NCBI GenBank assembly: GCA_041725895.1
Contig: JBGRQA010000050.1
Location: 1-24,101, forward strand
DNA length: 24,101 bases
From: JBGRQA01 sp041725895
GTDB lineage: Bacteria; Bacteroidota; Bacteroidia; Bacteroidales; Marinifilaceae
Direction: 5' to 3'
Shown here: one piece after another, positions 1 through 6,595 of the stretch
Numbering within the stretch: the first letter of the stretch is position 1
Layout: every line of letters starts with the position of its first letter
The notes under the pieces: generated by a model
Database searches by the model: none
What the model was told of the DNA's origin: nothing
The model's input: only the letters and a program-made list of their open reading frames with translations
Translations under genes and position numbers: made by a program

Positions 1-7
1 AAAATTA

Positions 8-15
8 TATATTTG
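8..15 (+). promoter_or_regulatory. Candidate -7 box (TATATTTG) facing the repeat array
   Basis: TATATTTG matches the Bacteroidota -7 consensus TAnnTTTG exactly. Any -33 element would lie outside the window. No convincing + strand gene follows until 750, so a transcript from here would run through the TCCTGC array at 99-290. The motif is short and AT-rich, so chance occurrence is quite possible. Confidence 0.25.
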
Positions 16-98
16 AATTTCAGAGTTACAATTAACTCTTTCTCTCCATAGCAGAAATTAAGTAATAATCTGTCAAGTTATTTTAGGAAGCGTCACTC

Positions 99-290
99 TC
101 CTGCAAAGGTAGTGGGGCTCCTGCGCTTTGGGTCTGTCGTCCTGCAAGATAACATCCCCGTCCTGCAGGTTCACCAACTCGTCCTGCGGGATCAATGGCC
201 GCTCCTGCGACAAAAATACACCTTCCTGCGGCTTAAGTAGCCTTTCCTGCAGGTCTGTGACCCTTCCTGCGGCTTTGTGACCCATCCTGC
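99..290. repeat. Ten-copy TCCTGC array with 20-21 bp period
   Basis: The hexamer TCCTGC (GCAGGA on the - strand) starts at 99, 119, 140, 161, 182, 203, 224, 245, 265 and 285. The steps are 20, 21, 21, 21, 21, 21, 21, 20 and 20 bp. The 14-15 bp between copies is mostly unrelated, although the last units share a TGTGACCC stretch. A 21-bp step is two helical turns, so all the hexamers would sit on one face of the DNA. It is also seven codons: a - strand reading frame from 363 to 73 (96 codons) turns the array into heptads starting with Gln-Glu or Gln-Asp. I cannot tell whether the function, if any, lies in DNA, RNA or protein. The copies are too short and the spacers too short for a CRISPR array. 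Confidence 0.85.
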
Positions 291-692
291 ACAAGGCTTT
301 CAGAGAATTTCCACCTAAAAGGCGCGACAGAAAAGCACTTACCACAACCCAAATCGAACCCAATTCTCTCTTTTAAGAAATTCCTTCTTTACTTTCTCCT
401 TTTTATATTGTAACTTTTGTGTTCCACAAAAGTAGTCCAATCCTCCCTGGTAAAAACAAAGAACAGGTTTCCCCCTGTAGAATCCCCTTTTCCATTAGAA
501 GTACAGAATCAACAGCTCTATATTCCCCATAATCAATGCGTAATAAACCGACTCCCGTTTTTGACAATTGAACCAGTGTTGTAGGGAGAACAACCCGGTT
601 GAACATCCTCTTAATTTAACATTAACTAACAGGCTAAACGTCCCCTTTTACCTCTTATTTAGGACCAAACAAACAGGTATAGAGAACAAAAT
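291..692. other. Non-coding stretch, no supported gene
   Basis: Between the repeat array and the promoter of the glucosaminidase gene I find no convincing gene. A 67-codon - strand frame (606 to 403) begins with ATG and has AAGAGG directly before it, but that spacing is too tight for a ribosome site. The protein has no recognisable motif. It could be a small unknown gene or a decayed fragment. No hairpin terminator or clear promoter box was seen for it. Confidence 0.4.
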
Positions 693-723
693 GTTTCATT
701 TTAAATAGAAAATACTATTTTTG
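693..723 (+). promoter_or_regulatory. Promoter of the glucosaminidase gene
   Basis: TATTTTTG at 716-723 fits the TAnnTTTG -7 consensus exactly. TTTC at 693-696 is a one-mismatch -33 element with a 19-bp gap. The expected transcript start, near 730, leaves a leader of about 20 nt before the ATG at 750. Confidence 0.5.
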
Positions 724-749
724 ATCCCGCAAATCAACATGGTTTTTGA

Positions 750-1589
750 ATGCGAAAAAGCATTATTTATTTCATATTGATCTTACTTTTTGCCCAGGCC
801 TGCCAGGAGAAAAGTAAAATAAAGGAGAAAGTGGTAAAGGCCATCTACCGGGATATTCAGACCAAGGAAGATATTCAGCCCATTACCGACAGTTTGGTGG
901 AACCTGTGATCTACACAAAGGTAATTTCCCTAAACAATCTTCCGGTTTCTGAAAAGAAAAGGAAATTTATAGAATTACTACTTCCGGCTATTCTGGTTAC
1001 CCAGTACAATTTGAACAAGGATTTGGATCGGGTGGAGCAAATAGAAATGCACAGCGAGTTGTATACCATCCTTAATCCTTCGGATAGCCTTTTCCTGGAA
1101 GATCTCTACCAACGTTACAGAACCGAAAATCTTCAGAAAATAAAGGAGAAGTTGCAACCGCATCCTGCCAGTATCGTCCTGGGACAGGCCGCCTTAGAAT
1201 CGGGGTGGGGGACTTCCCGTTTTTTTAGAGATGCCAACAATATATTTGGGATTTGGTCCTACAACAAAAACGAAGACCGAATAAAAGCTCTTACAACACG
1301 CGATTCGGTAAACATATACCTAAAGAAATATCCCAGCATTGAAGGCTCTATCAGAGACTATTACGGGACCATTGCCCGGGTTCGTGCCTATTCCGATTTT
1401 CGAAAGAAACGATTGGAAACACAGAACCCCTACGAGTTGATTCCTCATTTGGACCATTATTCCGAATTGGGAAAAGCCTACACCCGTACCCTGAGTTACC
1501 TGATTAAGCATAACAATTTAACACAATTTGATCGATTCAAAATCGATCCCAGCTATTTTGAGGATCGTACAATCTTGATGGAACAATAA
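750..1589 (+). CDS. Bax-type glucosaminidase lipoprotein
   Basis: This 279-residue envelope protein should cleave N-acetylglucosaminyl bonds in peptidoglycan. An N-terminal hydrophobic segment (residues 4-17) ends in FAQAC, so Cys18 is a plausible lipidation site although the lipobox is loose. The catalytic domain (about 70-260) belongs to the mannosyl-glycoprotein endo-beta-N-acetylglucosaminidase family, Bax subgroup. The signature is QAALESGWGTSRF (146-158) with predicted catalytic Glu150, followed by NNIFGIW (163-169). The later YYGTIARVRAYSDFR and AYTRTLSYLI segments are also typical of Bax. The family assignment is confident; the exact bond cut is not visible. The gene stands alone, with a TAnnTTTG promoter upstream and a weak hairpin downstream. 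The ATG at 750 is the only start that keeps the signal peptide intact. Confidence 0.9.
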   Translation: MRKSIIYFILILLFAQACQEKSKIKEKVVKAIYRDIQTKEDIQPITDSLVEPVIYTKVISLNNLPVSEKKRKFIELLLPAILVTQYNLNKDLDRVEQIEMHSELYTILNPSDSLFLEDLYQRYRTENLQKIKEKLQPHPASIVLGQAALESGWGTSRFFRDANNIFGIWSYNKNEDRIKALTTRDSVNIYLKKYPSIEGSIRDYYGTIARVRAYSDFRKKRLETQNPYELIPHLDHYSELGKAYTRTLSYLIKHNNLTQFDRFKIDPSYFEDRTILMEQ

Positions 1590-1608
1590 AAAGGGAAAGA
1601 CCTTTTTT
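1588..1608 (+). terminator. Weak terminator after the glucosaminidase gene
   Basis: AAAAAGG (1588-1594) and CCTTTTT (1601-1607) can pair around a 6-nt loop, with the T-run forming the 3' arm and tail. Only two G-C pairs support it. It overlaps the stop codon. Confidence 0.4.
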
Positions 1609-1610
1609 AA

Positions 1611-1624
1611 TAAACAATTGTTTA
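1611..1624. repeat. Perfect 14-bp palindrome TAAACAATTGTTTA
   Basis: A loop-free inverted repeat with 7-bp arms, about 125 bp upstream of the TPR gene start. The symmetry suits a dimeric repressor site, but AT-rich DNA yields such palindromes by chance. Confidence 0.35.
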
Positions 1625-1749
1625 CTACAAGGTTCCTTTTAATTGATAAAAAAAGTTTAAAAAAAATGTGTAATTCTAATCGAAATGGTTATTTTTAGGG
1701 GTGTTTTTTAAGAATCAAACCAATAACAATTAAACATAAATTAAGAATT

Positions 1750-2487
1750 ATGAGAAAACTACTTTTCACTTGTGTATTACTTTTAAGTGTTGTGGGACTT
1801 TTCGCTCAAAGTGCTGCTGAATTAAAGAATGCTGGAAATGCTGCATTAAAAGCGAAAGATTACAAAACAGCGCTTGAAAACTTTGAAAAGTTCATGGGTG
1901 CACCCGATACCTTTGAAGATGCTGCCGTTGTTTTCAATTCTGCTTATTCTGCAATTAAGGTTAAAGAATACGAGAAGGCTGTAAAATATTTCGATCAATC
2001 AATTACTGCAAAGTATAAATTGTCAAGTGCATATCGTTTCAAAGCTATCGCCTTGAAAAAGATGAACAAGGTGGATGAAATGGTTGCTACTCTAAAAGCT
2101 GGTATTGAAGCTTGCCCAACCAAGAACAAGAAGATGTTAAAAACTTTGGGTACTCATTACCTGAAAGAGGGTGTAGCTGCACAAAAAGCCAACAAGAATG
2201 ATGTTGCTGTTGCTGCTTTTACCAAAGCTGCTGAGTTGAAGTACAAGAAGAATCAAGTAAACGCTTTCTTGAGCCTTGGTACTTTGTACTACAACGAAGG
2301 TGCTAAAATTCTACAGGCTGCAACTCCAATCGCCAATAGCAACCCTGATAAGTACAAAGCTGAGAAAGGTAAAGCAATGAATAGCTTTAACAAGGCCATT
2401 GAATATCTTAACAAGGCTGGGGAACTGGATCCTGCAAACGAAGCTGTAAAAGGTCAGATTGCTGCTGTAAAAGGAGCTATGAAGTAA
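1750..2487 (+). CDS. Secreted tetratricopeptide-repeat protein
   Basis: A 245-residue exported protein. Residues 1-20 form a clear signal peptide (MRK, hydrophobic core, then LFAQ) with no lipobox cysteine, so it is probably periplasmic. The rest is helical with TPR-like units: AALKAKDYKTALENFEKF (about 32-49), KVKEYEKAVKYFDQSI (about 71-86) and a C-terminal unit ending YLNKAGELDPANEA (about 222-235). It is rich in Lys and Ala. TPR proteins are scaffolds, and the partner is not visible here. It stands as its own unit: a one-mismatch -7 box (TATTTTTA, 1690-1697) lies upstream and a strong hairpin terminator follows. Its overall style resembles the two TPR proteins at 16055-18468, but it is shorter and not a close paralogue. 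Confidence 0.85.
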   Translation: MRKLLFTCVLLLSVVGLFAQSAAELKNAGNAALKAKDYKTALENFEKFMGAPDTFEDAAVVFNSAYSAIKVKEYEKAVKYFDQSITAKYKLSSAYRFKAIALKKMNKVDEMVATLKAGIEACPTKNKKMLKTLGTHYLKEGVAAQKANKNDVAVAAFTKAAELKYKKNQVNAFLSLGTLYYNEGAKILQAATPIANSNPDKYKAEKGKAMNSFNKAIEYLNKAGELDPANEAVKGQIAAVKGAMK

Positions 2488-2510
2488 GATCTGCTTTTTT
2501 AACGAAATTT

Positions 2511-2540
2511 AAGGCATTCCGAGTAGGAATGCCTTTTTTT
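2511..2540 (+). terminator. Intrinsic terminator after the TPR gene
   Basis: AAGGCATTCC (2511-2520) pairs with GGAATGCCTT (2526-2535) around loop GAGTA. A seven-T tract (2534-2540) follows the GC-containing stem. Confidence 0.9.
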
Positions 2541-2568
2541 GTATCCTTTCATTTCTCCTAAAATTTTC

Positions 2569-2576
2569 TATATTTG
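2569..2576 (+). promoter_or_regulatory. -7 box (TATATTTG) of the small secreted protein gene
   Basis: TATATTTG fits TAnnTTTG exactly and lies 16 bp before the ATG at 2593. The predicted transcript start near 2582 falls after the alternative upstream TTG start at 2539, which supports 2593 as the true start. No clear -33 box at the usual distance. Confidence 0.5.
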
Positions 2577-2592
2577 TAGAAACCACAAGAGA

Positions 2593-3078
2593 ATGAAGCG
2601 TAACCAAGTTTTTTATCCAATATATAGCTCCCGTTCAATTCGAAATTTCTTTTTATATCTGTTTCTACTATTTAGTCCTTCCCTGATTGGCAGTGTTCAA
2701 GCGCAATCTCCATCGTCTTTTCTACAAGGAGTAACAATTGTGCAAGACAGTATAAACGTCACAAGGGAACCGGATATTCTGTATTTCTCTATTCGGGTCT
2801 TTGCCCCTGAAGGATTAAAGAGGATTGTTGTCCGGATGGTTTCTCCTTCGGGAGAAGAGAGTAAGCAACAGGAGTTCCAGGTATCGGGGCAACAGAAAAA
2901 GAAATTGATTCTGGGGCATATTCCTTTCAAAAAGAAATCGGAATCAGGAGCATGGAAATTTCATCAAATCTTAATTGAAGACAGTAAAGGACAAAAAGAA
3001 TCTTTTTCTGATGAATTTCTCCAAAAGAGCGGTTTCAAATCCTCAGTAGTAGTGAAGGGGCGACACCAAAAACAGTAG
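2593..3078 (+). CDS. Small secreted protein of unknown function
   Basis: A 161-residue protein not recognised as a named family. The open frame extends to a TTG at 2539, but that start lies inside the preceding terminator's T-run and upstream of the promoter box. ATG 2593 instead places a signal peptide at the N-terminus: basic start, hydrophobic core FFLYLFLLFSPSLIG, then SVQAQ, with cleavage near residue 38. The mature part looks like one beta-sandwich domain. The segment SGAWKFHQILIEDSKGQ resembles the G-x-W-x-I-x(3)-V/I-x-D-x-x-G strand pattern common in Ig-like bacterial surface domains. That resemblance is an inference from pattern only. The C-terminus is basic. No lipobox is present, so the periplasm or cell surface is likely. 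Confidence 0.75.
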   Translation: MKRNQVFYPIYSSRSIRNFFLYLFLLFSPSLIGSVQAQSPSSFLQGVTIVQDSINVTREPDILYFSIRVFAPEGLKRIVVRMVSPSGEESKQQEFQVSGQQKKKLILGHIPFKKKSESGAWKFHQILIEDSKGQKESFSDEFLQKSGFKSSVVVKGRHQKQ

Positions 3079-3443
3079 TTTAAACATCCCCCTTGCCAGT
3101 ATTTAAATGAACCATCCTCTGCTTGACTCATTGTGGCCCGATAGTTTAAAGAAGCAACATTGAAAAGAAATCTTCCAACCCTGTTGCCACATAAAATAAA
3201 ATGAAGCAAAGACCAGTTGCTGCCCATTTCGGGTTCTCCTCTCTTTTTAACTGGTTAGAAGCACGTTCAAGCTCTTACGAAAAAAAAACCGAATTTTTAA
3301 CTCACTTTTTGCTGCTGTAAAGCACAATTTTCTCATATTTGCAACTCCAAATTGAAATGTTGAGAAGCTGTTTCCCTTGTGGCTGCCGCTTTTCAACACA
3401 TTTGGTCTTCCAAACCTAATAAATTAACAAACACCAAATTATC
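3079..3443. other. Intergenic region before maeB
   Basis: These 365 bp contain no gene I can support; the - strand frame across 2964-3227 is a shadow. No terminator hairpin follows the gene ending at 3078. GTTTAAAC at 3077-3084 is a short palindrome. The only regulatory candidate is the promoter pair at 3308-3341. Confidence 0.5.
3308..3341 (+). promoter_or_regulatory. Candidate maeB promoter
   Basis: TTTG at 3308-3311 and CATATTTG at 3334-3341 (one mismatch to TAnnTTTG) are separated by 22 bp, close to the Bacteroidota -33/-7 layout. This would give a leader of roughly 95 nt before the ATG at 3444. Confidence 0.4.
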
Positions 3444-5705
3444 ATGTCAAAAGTAAATGCTGATGATGCATTACGTTACCATGCCGAAGGACGACCTGGT
3501 AAAATCGAAGTAATTCCAACCAAACCCTACAGAACCCAGCGAGATCTCGCTCTTGCGTACAGTCCCGGTGTAGCCGAGCCTTGTATTGAGATTGAAAAAT
3601 ACCCTGGAGAAGCCTACCGATATACAGGTAAGGGGAATTTAGTCGCTGTTATTTCCAATGGAACCGCCGTTCTGGGATTGGGTAACATTGGTCCCCTGGC
3701 AGGAAAGCCTGTTATGGAGGGAAAAGGATTGCTTTTCAAAATATTTTCCGATATCGATGTTTTCGATATTGAAGTTGATGCCACTGATGTGGATAAATTT
3801 GTAGAAACCGTTAAAGCCATTGCTCCAACTTTCGGGGGAATCAACCTCGAAGATATTAAGGCACCTGAGTGTTTTGAGATTGAGGAGCGTCTAAAAAAGG
3901 AGCTTGACATTCCTGTAATGCACGATGACCAGCACGGAACAGCTATTATCTCTGCCGCAGGTTTGCTGAATGCCCTTGAAATGGGAAACAAGAAAATTGA
4001 GGACGTAAAGGTTGTTGTAAACGGTGCCGGTGCTGCTGCAATTTCCTGTACCAAACTTTACATCTCTTTGGGTGTAAAACCCGAAAACGTTGTCATGTGC
4101 GATAGCCGTGGTGTAATTTCTGCAGATCGTACCGATTTGAATGAACAGAAAAAGGAGTTTATTACCCAACGTAATGTTAAAACTCTGGAGGAAGCTCTGG
4201 TTGGTGCCGATGTGTTCCTTGGTTTATCAGTAGGTGGAATCATGTCTAAGGAAATGGTGGCTTCTATGGCTGAGAATCCTGTTGTTTTTGCTCTTGCCAA
4301 TCCCGATCCTGAAATTGCATACGACGATGCGATGGCAGTGCGTGATGACGTAATTGTTGCCACCGGTCGTTCGGATTATCCGAACCAAATCAATAACGTA
4401 CTGGGATTCCCTTATATCTTTAGAGGAGCCCTGGATGTTAGAGCTACCTGTATCAATGAGGAGATGAAGATTGCTTCCGTTCATGCCATTGCTGATCTTG
4501 CAAAGGAACAGGTTCCTGAATCGGTTCACGCTGCTTACAACGAGAGCAACATTGTTTTCGGACGTCATTATATCATTCCTAAGGCCATGGATCCCCGTTT
4601 GGTATCACGGGTGGCTGTAGCAGTAGCTCAAGCAGCCGTAGAATCAGGTGTTGCACAACAAATCATTACCGACTGGGATGCCTACAAGGATGAGTTGAAC
4701 AAACGCTTAGGAGTAGAAAATGAGTTGATTCGAACCATCTTCAACAAGGCCAAAAAGGATCCCAAACGTGTGGTTTTTGCCGAAGCCAATAACTTCAATG
4801 TTTTGAAAGCCGCTCAGGTTGTACTGCACGATGGTATTGCAAAACCCATTTTGTTAGGAAACCACGAAAATATCAATCGTATCATACGGGAAAATGATTT
4901 GGACCTGGAAGGTGCGGAGATTATTGACGTTCGTAGCGAGGCTGAAAATGAGCGCAGAATCCGTTATGCTGAAATTCTTTGCAAAAAGCGCGGTCGCAAC
5001 GGACTTACGCATAAGGAAGCCGTGGAAAAAATGTATACACGGAACTATTTTGGGGCCATGATGGTTGAAACCGGTGAAGCAGACGCCTTTATTTCTGGTT
5101 ATGCCACTCGTTACTTTGAGGCACTAAATGCTGCTGTAAAAGTAATTGGTATCGAAGAGGGAATGAAGAGTCTTGTGGGTATGAATATCATGATGACCAA
5201 AAGAGGACCTGTTTTCTTCGGGGATACAACCATTAATTCCGAACCAACCACTCAGTCTCTTATTGACACTACTCTGAGTACAGCCCGGGTAGTGAAAAAA
5301 TTGAATATTGAGCCGGTTATCGGTCTGGTTTCCTATTCCAACTTCGGTTCGGTACAAAAAGGAAGTCCAATGCGCGTTCACGATGCCATTGAATACCTGC
5401 ACCAAAACCATCCCGAATTGTGTGTTGATGGAGAAATGCAAGTCAATTTTGCCATGGATCGGGAGCTTCGTGATGAAACCTTCCCATTCAACAAGTTGAA
5501 AGGGAAGGATGTTAACACCCTGATTTTCCCTAACCTTAGCGCTGGGAATATCGCTTACAAACTTCTGCAGGACCTTGGTGGTGCAGAAAACATCGGACCA
5601 ATTCTTTTGGGAACGGCAAAACCTTTCCATATTGTTCCAATGGGCTGTTCCGTTCGGGAAATTATTAACATGACTGCCATAGCAGTTATGGAAGCACAAG
5701 ATTAA
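3444..5705 (+). CDS. maeB: NADP-dependent malic enzyme with phosphotransacetylase-like domain
   Basis: MaeB converts L-malate to pyruvate and CO2 with reduction of NADP+, supplying NADPH and linking C4 to C3 metabolism. At 753 residues it matches the usual two-domain length (about 760). The malic enzyme part (1-425) shows AYSPGVAEPC with predicted catalytic Tyr39, GKPVMEGKGLLFK with predicted catalytic Lys94, metal ligands in NLEDIKAPECF (Glu136, Asp137) and HDDQHGT (160-166), a nucleotide-binding GAGAAA (194-199) and ATGRSDYPNQINN (306-318). The C-terminal part (about 427-753) is a phosphate acetyl/butyryl-transferase-like domain. In E. coli MaeB this domain mediates acetyl-CoA control rather than catalysis, and I infer the same here. 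The gene is monocistronic, with a candidate promoter upstream and a strong terminator downstream. Nothing looks truncated. Confidence 0.97.
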   Translation: MSKVNADDALRYHAEGRPGKIEVIPTKPYRTQRDLALAYSPGVAEPCIEIEKYPGEAYRYTGKGNLVAVISNGTAVLGLGNIGPLAGKPVMEGKGLLFKIFSDIDVFDIEVDATDVDKFVETVKAIAPTFGGINLEDIKAPECFEIEERLKKELDIPVMHDDQHGTAIISAAGLLNALEMGNKKIEDVKVVVNGAGAAAISCTKLYISLGVKPENVVMCDSRGVISADRTDLNEQKKEFITQRNVKTLEEALVGADVFLGLSVGGIMSKEMVASMAENPVVFALANPDPEIAYDDAMAVRDDVIVATGRSDYPNQINNVLGFPYIFRGALDVRATCINEEMKIASVHAIADLAKEQVPESVHAAYNESNIVFGRHYIIPKAMDPRLVSRVAVAVAQAAVESGVAQQIITDWDAYKDELNKRLGVENELIRTIFNKAKKDPKRVVFAEANNFNVLKAAQVVLHDGIAKPILLGNHENINRIIRENDLDLEGAEIIDVRSEAENERRIRYAEILCKKRGRNGLTHKEAVEKMYTRNYFGAMMVETGEADAFISGYATRYFEALNAAVKVIGIEEGMKSLVGMNIMMTKRGPVFFGDTTINSEPTTQSLIDTTLSTARVVKKLNIEPVIGLVSYSNFGSVQKGSPMRVHDAIEYLHQNHPELCVDGEMQVNFAMDRELRDETFPFNKLKGKDVNTLIFPNLSAGNIAYKLLQDLGGAENIGPILLGTAKPFHIVPMGCSVREIINMTAIAVMEAQD

Positions 5706-5727
5706 TTTCAATACAATTCCAGATAGC

Positions 5728-5768
5728 AAAATCCCTTTTAGGTATTCTCCTGAAAGGGATTTTCTTTT
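5728..5768 (+). terminator. Intrinsic terminator after maeB
   Basis: AAAATCCCTTT (5728-5738) pairs perfectly with AAAGGGATTTT (5753-5763) around a 14-nt loop. A T-rich tail follows. Confidence 0.85.
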
Positions 5769-5863
5769 CCCTCATTCCGCCATCATTTCCTTTATGAATC
5801 TCCCTCACATTTTGTTCAAACTCCTTTGGCATTTCTCGATTCTTTATTACTTTCGCGCGATTT

Positions 5864-5871
5864 TATATTTG
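5864..5871 (+). promoter_or_regulatory. -7 box (TATATTTG) of the TRIC-family gene
   Basis: Exact TAnnTTTG match 22 bp before the ATG at 5894. A -33 TTTG at the normal distance is not obvious. Confidence 0.5.
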
Positions 5872-5893
5872 AACCATTTAATAGTAGAAGTGT

Positions 5894-6511
5894 ATGGAAC
5901 TGATTTACAGCCTGGATCTAATTGGAACTTTTGTTTTCGCGGTTAGTGGAGCATTGTCAGCTGCCAATAAAAAGTTGGACCTGTTTGGGGCTTTCTTTAC
6001 GGGATTTATTACCGCCGTTGGAGGAGGAACCATACGGGATGTGGTGTTGGGAAATTTCCCTGTTGCATGGATTCAAGACAGCAATTACCTACTGATTATT
6101 GGAGTTGCTGTAATTTTTACTTTCCTGTTTAAATCCCATGTCATGAAGTTGAAAAAAACGCTGTTCCTTTTCGACACGATTGGGATTGCAGTGTTCACAA
6201 TTATTGGTATGGAAAAAGCGATCTCCCTTGATATACAGCCTATTTTGGGGATTCTAATGGGAGTTGTAACAGCCGTAATGGGGGGTGTACTTCGAGATAC
6301 CTTTTGCAACGATATTCCTTTGATTTTTCGAAAGGAAATCTACGCCACAGCATGTGTAGCGGGTGCAATCCTTTTTCTGTTTCTCAAACGATTCGGTCTG
6401 GAACCCAATACACTTCTGATTCTTACGATTCTTTTTATCATTCTGATTCGGTTGATTTGTATCCGTTTTAAGGTTTCGCTTCCGGTAATGGGCGCAATTC
6501 CCCAGAAATAA
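5894..6511 (+). CDS. TRIC/UPF0126 family membrane protein
   Basis: A 205-residue inner-membrane protein built from two tandem UPF0126 repeats, the family that includes E. coli YicG and prokaryotic TRIC-type channels. Each repeat carries the hallmark Gly-rich turn followed by Arg-Asp: AVGGGTIRDVVLG (about 41-53) and AVMGGVLRDTF (about 127-137). The hydrophobic pattern fits seven membrane helices, as known for the family. Family members have been described as trimeric cation channels and, for YicG, as a glycine transporter. The substrate here cannot be read from the sequence. The gene stands alone between the maeB terminator and the GH130 gene. Start choice is supported by the -7 box 22 bp upstream. 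Confidence 0.92.
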   Translation: MELIYSLDLIGTFVFAVSGALSAANKKLDLFGAFFTGFITAVGGGTIRDVVLGNFPVAWIQDSNYLLIIGVAVIFTFLFKSHVMKLKKTLFLFDTIGIAVFTIIGMEKAISLDIQPILGILMGVVTAVMGGVLRDTFCNDIPLIFRKEIYATACVAGAILFLFLKRFGLEPNTLLILTILFIILIRLICIRFKVSLPVMGAIPQK

Positions 6512-6595
6512 GTTTAGTTAGGCCCTGGGTACTGTTTTATTTGAAGACACAATTTTGTATATTTAGAACAAGTGTGAATTCAAATACTCGTCCTA

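Noticed and set aside
99..290. CRISPR array
   Set aside because: The conserved unit is only 6 bp and the period only 20-21 bp; CRISPR repeats are over 20 bp with spacers of about 30 bp, and no cas genes are present.
73..363. 96-codon - strand frame over the TCCTGC array called as a protein gene
   Set aside because: The composition follows the repeat rather than a protein family, there is no upstream promoter box, and the 20-bp steps at the right end of the array (its 5' side on the - strand) break the heptad frame. Kept only as a possibility within the repeat entry.
403..606. 67-codon - strand frame as a gene
   Set aside because: No recognisable motif or promoter; the purine stretch touches the start codon. 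Too weak for a CDS call.
2539..2592. Upstream TTG start extending the small secreted protein by 18 residues
   Set aside because: It begins within the T-run of the preceding terminator, precedes the promoter box at 2569 and would bury the signal peptide.
5124..5729. 201-codon - strand frame
   Set aside because: It is antisense to the conserved C-terminal domain of maeB, with no protein-like motif; a shadow of codon bias.
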